A stretch of 64,000 bases of DNA from Alphaproteobacteria bacterium (lineage in GTDB: Bacteria; Pseudomonadota; Alphaproteobacteria; Sphingomonadales; Sphingomonadaceae): contig JAUHWC010000009.1 in the NCBI GenBank assembly GCA_030424845.1, positions 1 through 64,000 on the forward strand, written 5' to 3'. Shown in pieces: positions 63,320 through 64,000 of the stretch (position 1 is its first letter; the number at the start of each line of letters is the position of its first letter). Below the pieces are notes generated by a model that saw only the letters and a program-made list of their open reading frames with translations, was not told the DNA's origin and ran no database searches. Position numbers and translations under genes: made by a program.

Positions 63320-64000
63320 TCAGCTACTTGGCAGGTGAGGCGAAATGCTCTCGCCGATCAAAGCTGCGGCCTCGAGCAAAACGCCGTCGTTCAAGTGAGC
63401 GTAACGAGCGGTAGTAGTGACGTGCCGGTGCCCCAAGAGATTGCCGATCATGGGCAGCGTTTCGGAAGAACGCGCCGCCAGGCTGGCGTAGTTGTGCCTC
63501 AGGTCGTGCAACCGGACATCGTCCAGCCCGGCTTCGGTCCGCAATCTCCGCCAAAACCAATCGAGGGCTGATCTCGGCAGAACGTCGAACGTGAAAACGC
63601 GCTGGTCCTTCCTTCCGCGCGTGAATGCGTCGAGCACAGCCCTCGCCTCCTGACCAAGCCAGACGATGCGCGGGCCGGTCTTGGAATCAATCAGTTTCAG
63701 CTTGCGGCCCTGCACTTCGCCCCAAGTGAGGTTGAGGATTTCGCCTCTCCGACAACCAGTGAGCGCGAGAAGTGAGATCACTGCGACTTCGACGGGGTTT
63801 TCAGCGCGATGTGCAGCCAACGCGCGGCCAAGCCGAGCCATCTCGTCATGGCTCAGGAAGCGCTCGATCTTGCGTCCCCTGTTGCACTTCACACCGCGAA
63901 ACGGATTCGAATGTTCTGGCAAATAGCCCCAAGCCTCGGCCTTGCCGAACATGGCTTTGAGGATTTCCATGGCGCGATTGGCTGCACCGGGACCTGCTGA
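63320..64000 (-). CDS. Tyrosine recombinase/integrase, 5' end outside the window
   Basis: The C-terminal 226 residues of a phage-type integrase; the frame is open to the window edge, so the N-terminal DNA-binding part is missing here. Catalytic residues are the arginine in TGCRRGEIL, HDLRHNYAS, GHRHVTTT and the tyrosine in ARYAHL. It catalyses site-specific recombination between attachment sites. Its place at the end of the sulfatase block suggests it belongs to, or borders, the accessory island. It is 342 bases from the TonB receptor start, with LacI operators between. Confidence 0.85.
   Translation of the reverse strand, partial: SAGPGAANRAMEILKAMFGKAEAWGYLPEHSNPFRGVKCNRGRKIERFLSHDEMARLGRALAAHRAENPVEVAVISLLALTGCRRGEILNLTWGEVQGRKLKLIDSKTGPRIVWLGQEARAVLDAFTRGRKDQRVFTFDVLPRSALDWFWRRLRTEAGLDDVRLHDLRHNYASLAARSSETLPMIGNLLGHRHVTTTARYAHLNDGVLLEAAALIGESISPHLPSS

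Noticed and set aside
1-64000. CRISPR array, rRNA or tRNA genes
   Set aside because: No regularly spaced repeats and no tRNA or rRNA signatures were seen in reading the window.

Overview
The window looks like accessory DNA from an alphaproteobacterium of the order Sphingomonadales (Erythrobacteraceae or Sphingomonadaceae type). This is an inference from the GC-rich coding sequence, two large SusC-independent TonB-dependent receptors, the MobF/TraD mobilization genes and the many oxidoreductase clusters. No rRNA, tRNA or CRISPR array was found.

Left end (1-7100): a phage-like S24 repressor behind two inverted-repeat operators, a type IV AbiEi/AbiEii toxin-antitoxin pair, and a compact unfamiliar four-gene group (STAS-like protein with a winged helix, a small unknown protein, a cysteine-rich protein, and a convergent GHKL ATPase). 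This is followed by decayed DNA with the remnants of a sulfur-detoxification operon (TauE/SafE and a persulfide-dioxygenase-like MBL gene).

First catabolic block (7125-28713): a LysR regulator faces an operon of arylsulfatase, PQQ quinohaemoprotein alcohol dehydrogenase and two SnoaL-like proteins. Convergent with it is a long minus-strand operon: aldehyde dehydrogenase, two DUF3237 proteins, GMC oxidoreductase, DUF3604 protein, PpiC-like foldase, HupE/UreJ-like membrane protein and a formylglycine-generating enzyme (FGE). An AraC regulator, MFS carrier, TonB receptor and MBL-fold lipoprotein follow. Together they suggest uptake, desulfation and stepwise alcohol-to-acid oxidation of an organosulfate.

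Second catabolic block (29206-37360): MarR and an AAHS-type MFS carrier stand divergent to aldehyde dehydrogenase, GMC oxidoreductase, carotenoid/lignostilbene-type oxygenase and a second aldehyde dehydrogenase. The first two enzyme genes each carry a single-base frameshift in a homopolymer.

Mobilization block (37468-45524): MobF relaxase, TraD-like coupling ATPase, small accessory proteins, a single-stranded DNA-binding protein and a cluster of inverted repeats that could be oriT. No mating-pair-formation genes are present, so the element looks mobilizable rather than self-transmissible from this window alone. A truncated small gene marks its right edge.

Sulfated-glycan block (45752-63065): five further sulfatases, a lipoprotein FGE, a GH3 glycosidase, an FHS-family sugar carrier, another MFS carrier, a TonB receptor and a LacI regulator. 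The same palindrome (AGACAACGTTGTCT or close variants) lies upstream of the first sulfatase, between lacI and the central operon, and twice before the TonB receptor gene, which defines a likely LacI regulon. The window ends inside a tyrosine recombinase, which fits an island boundary.
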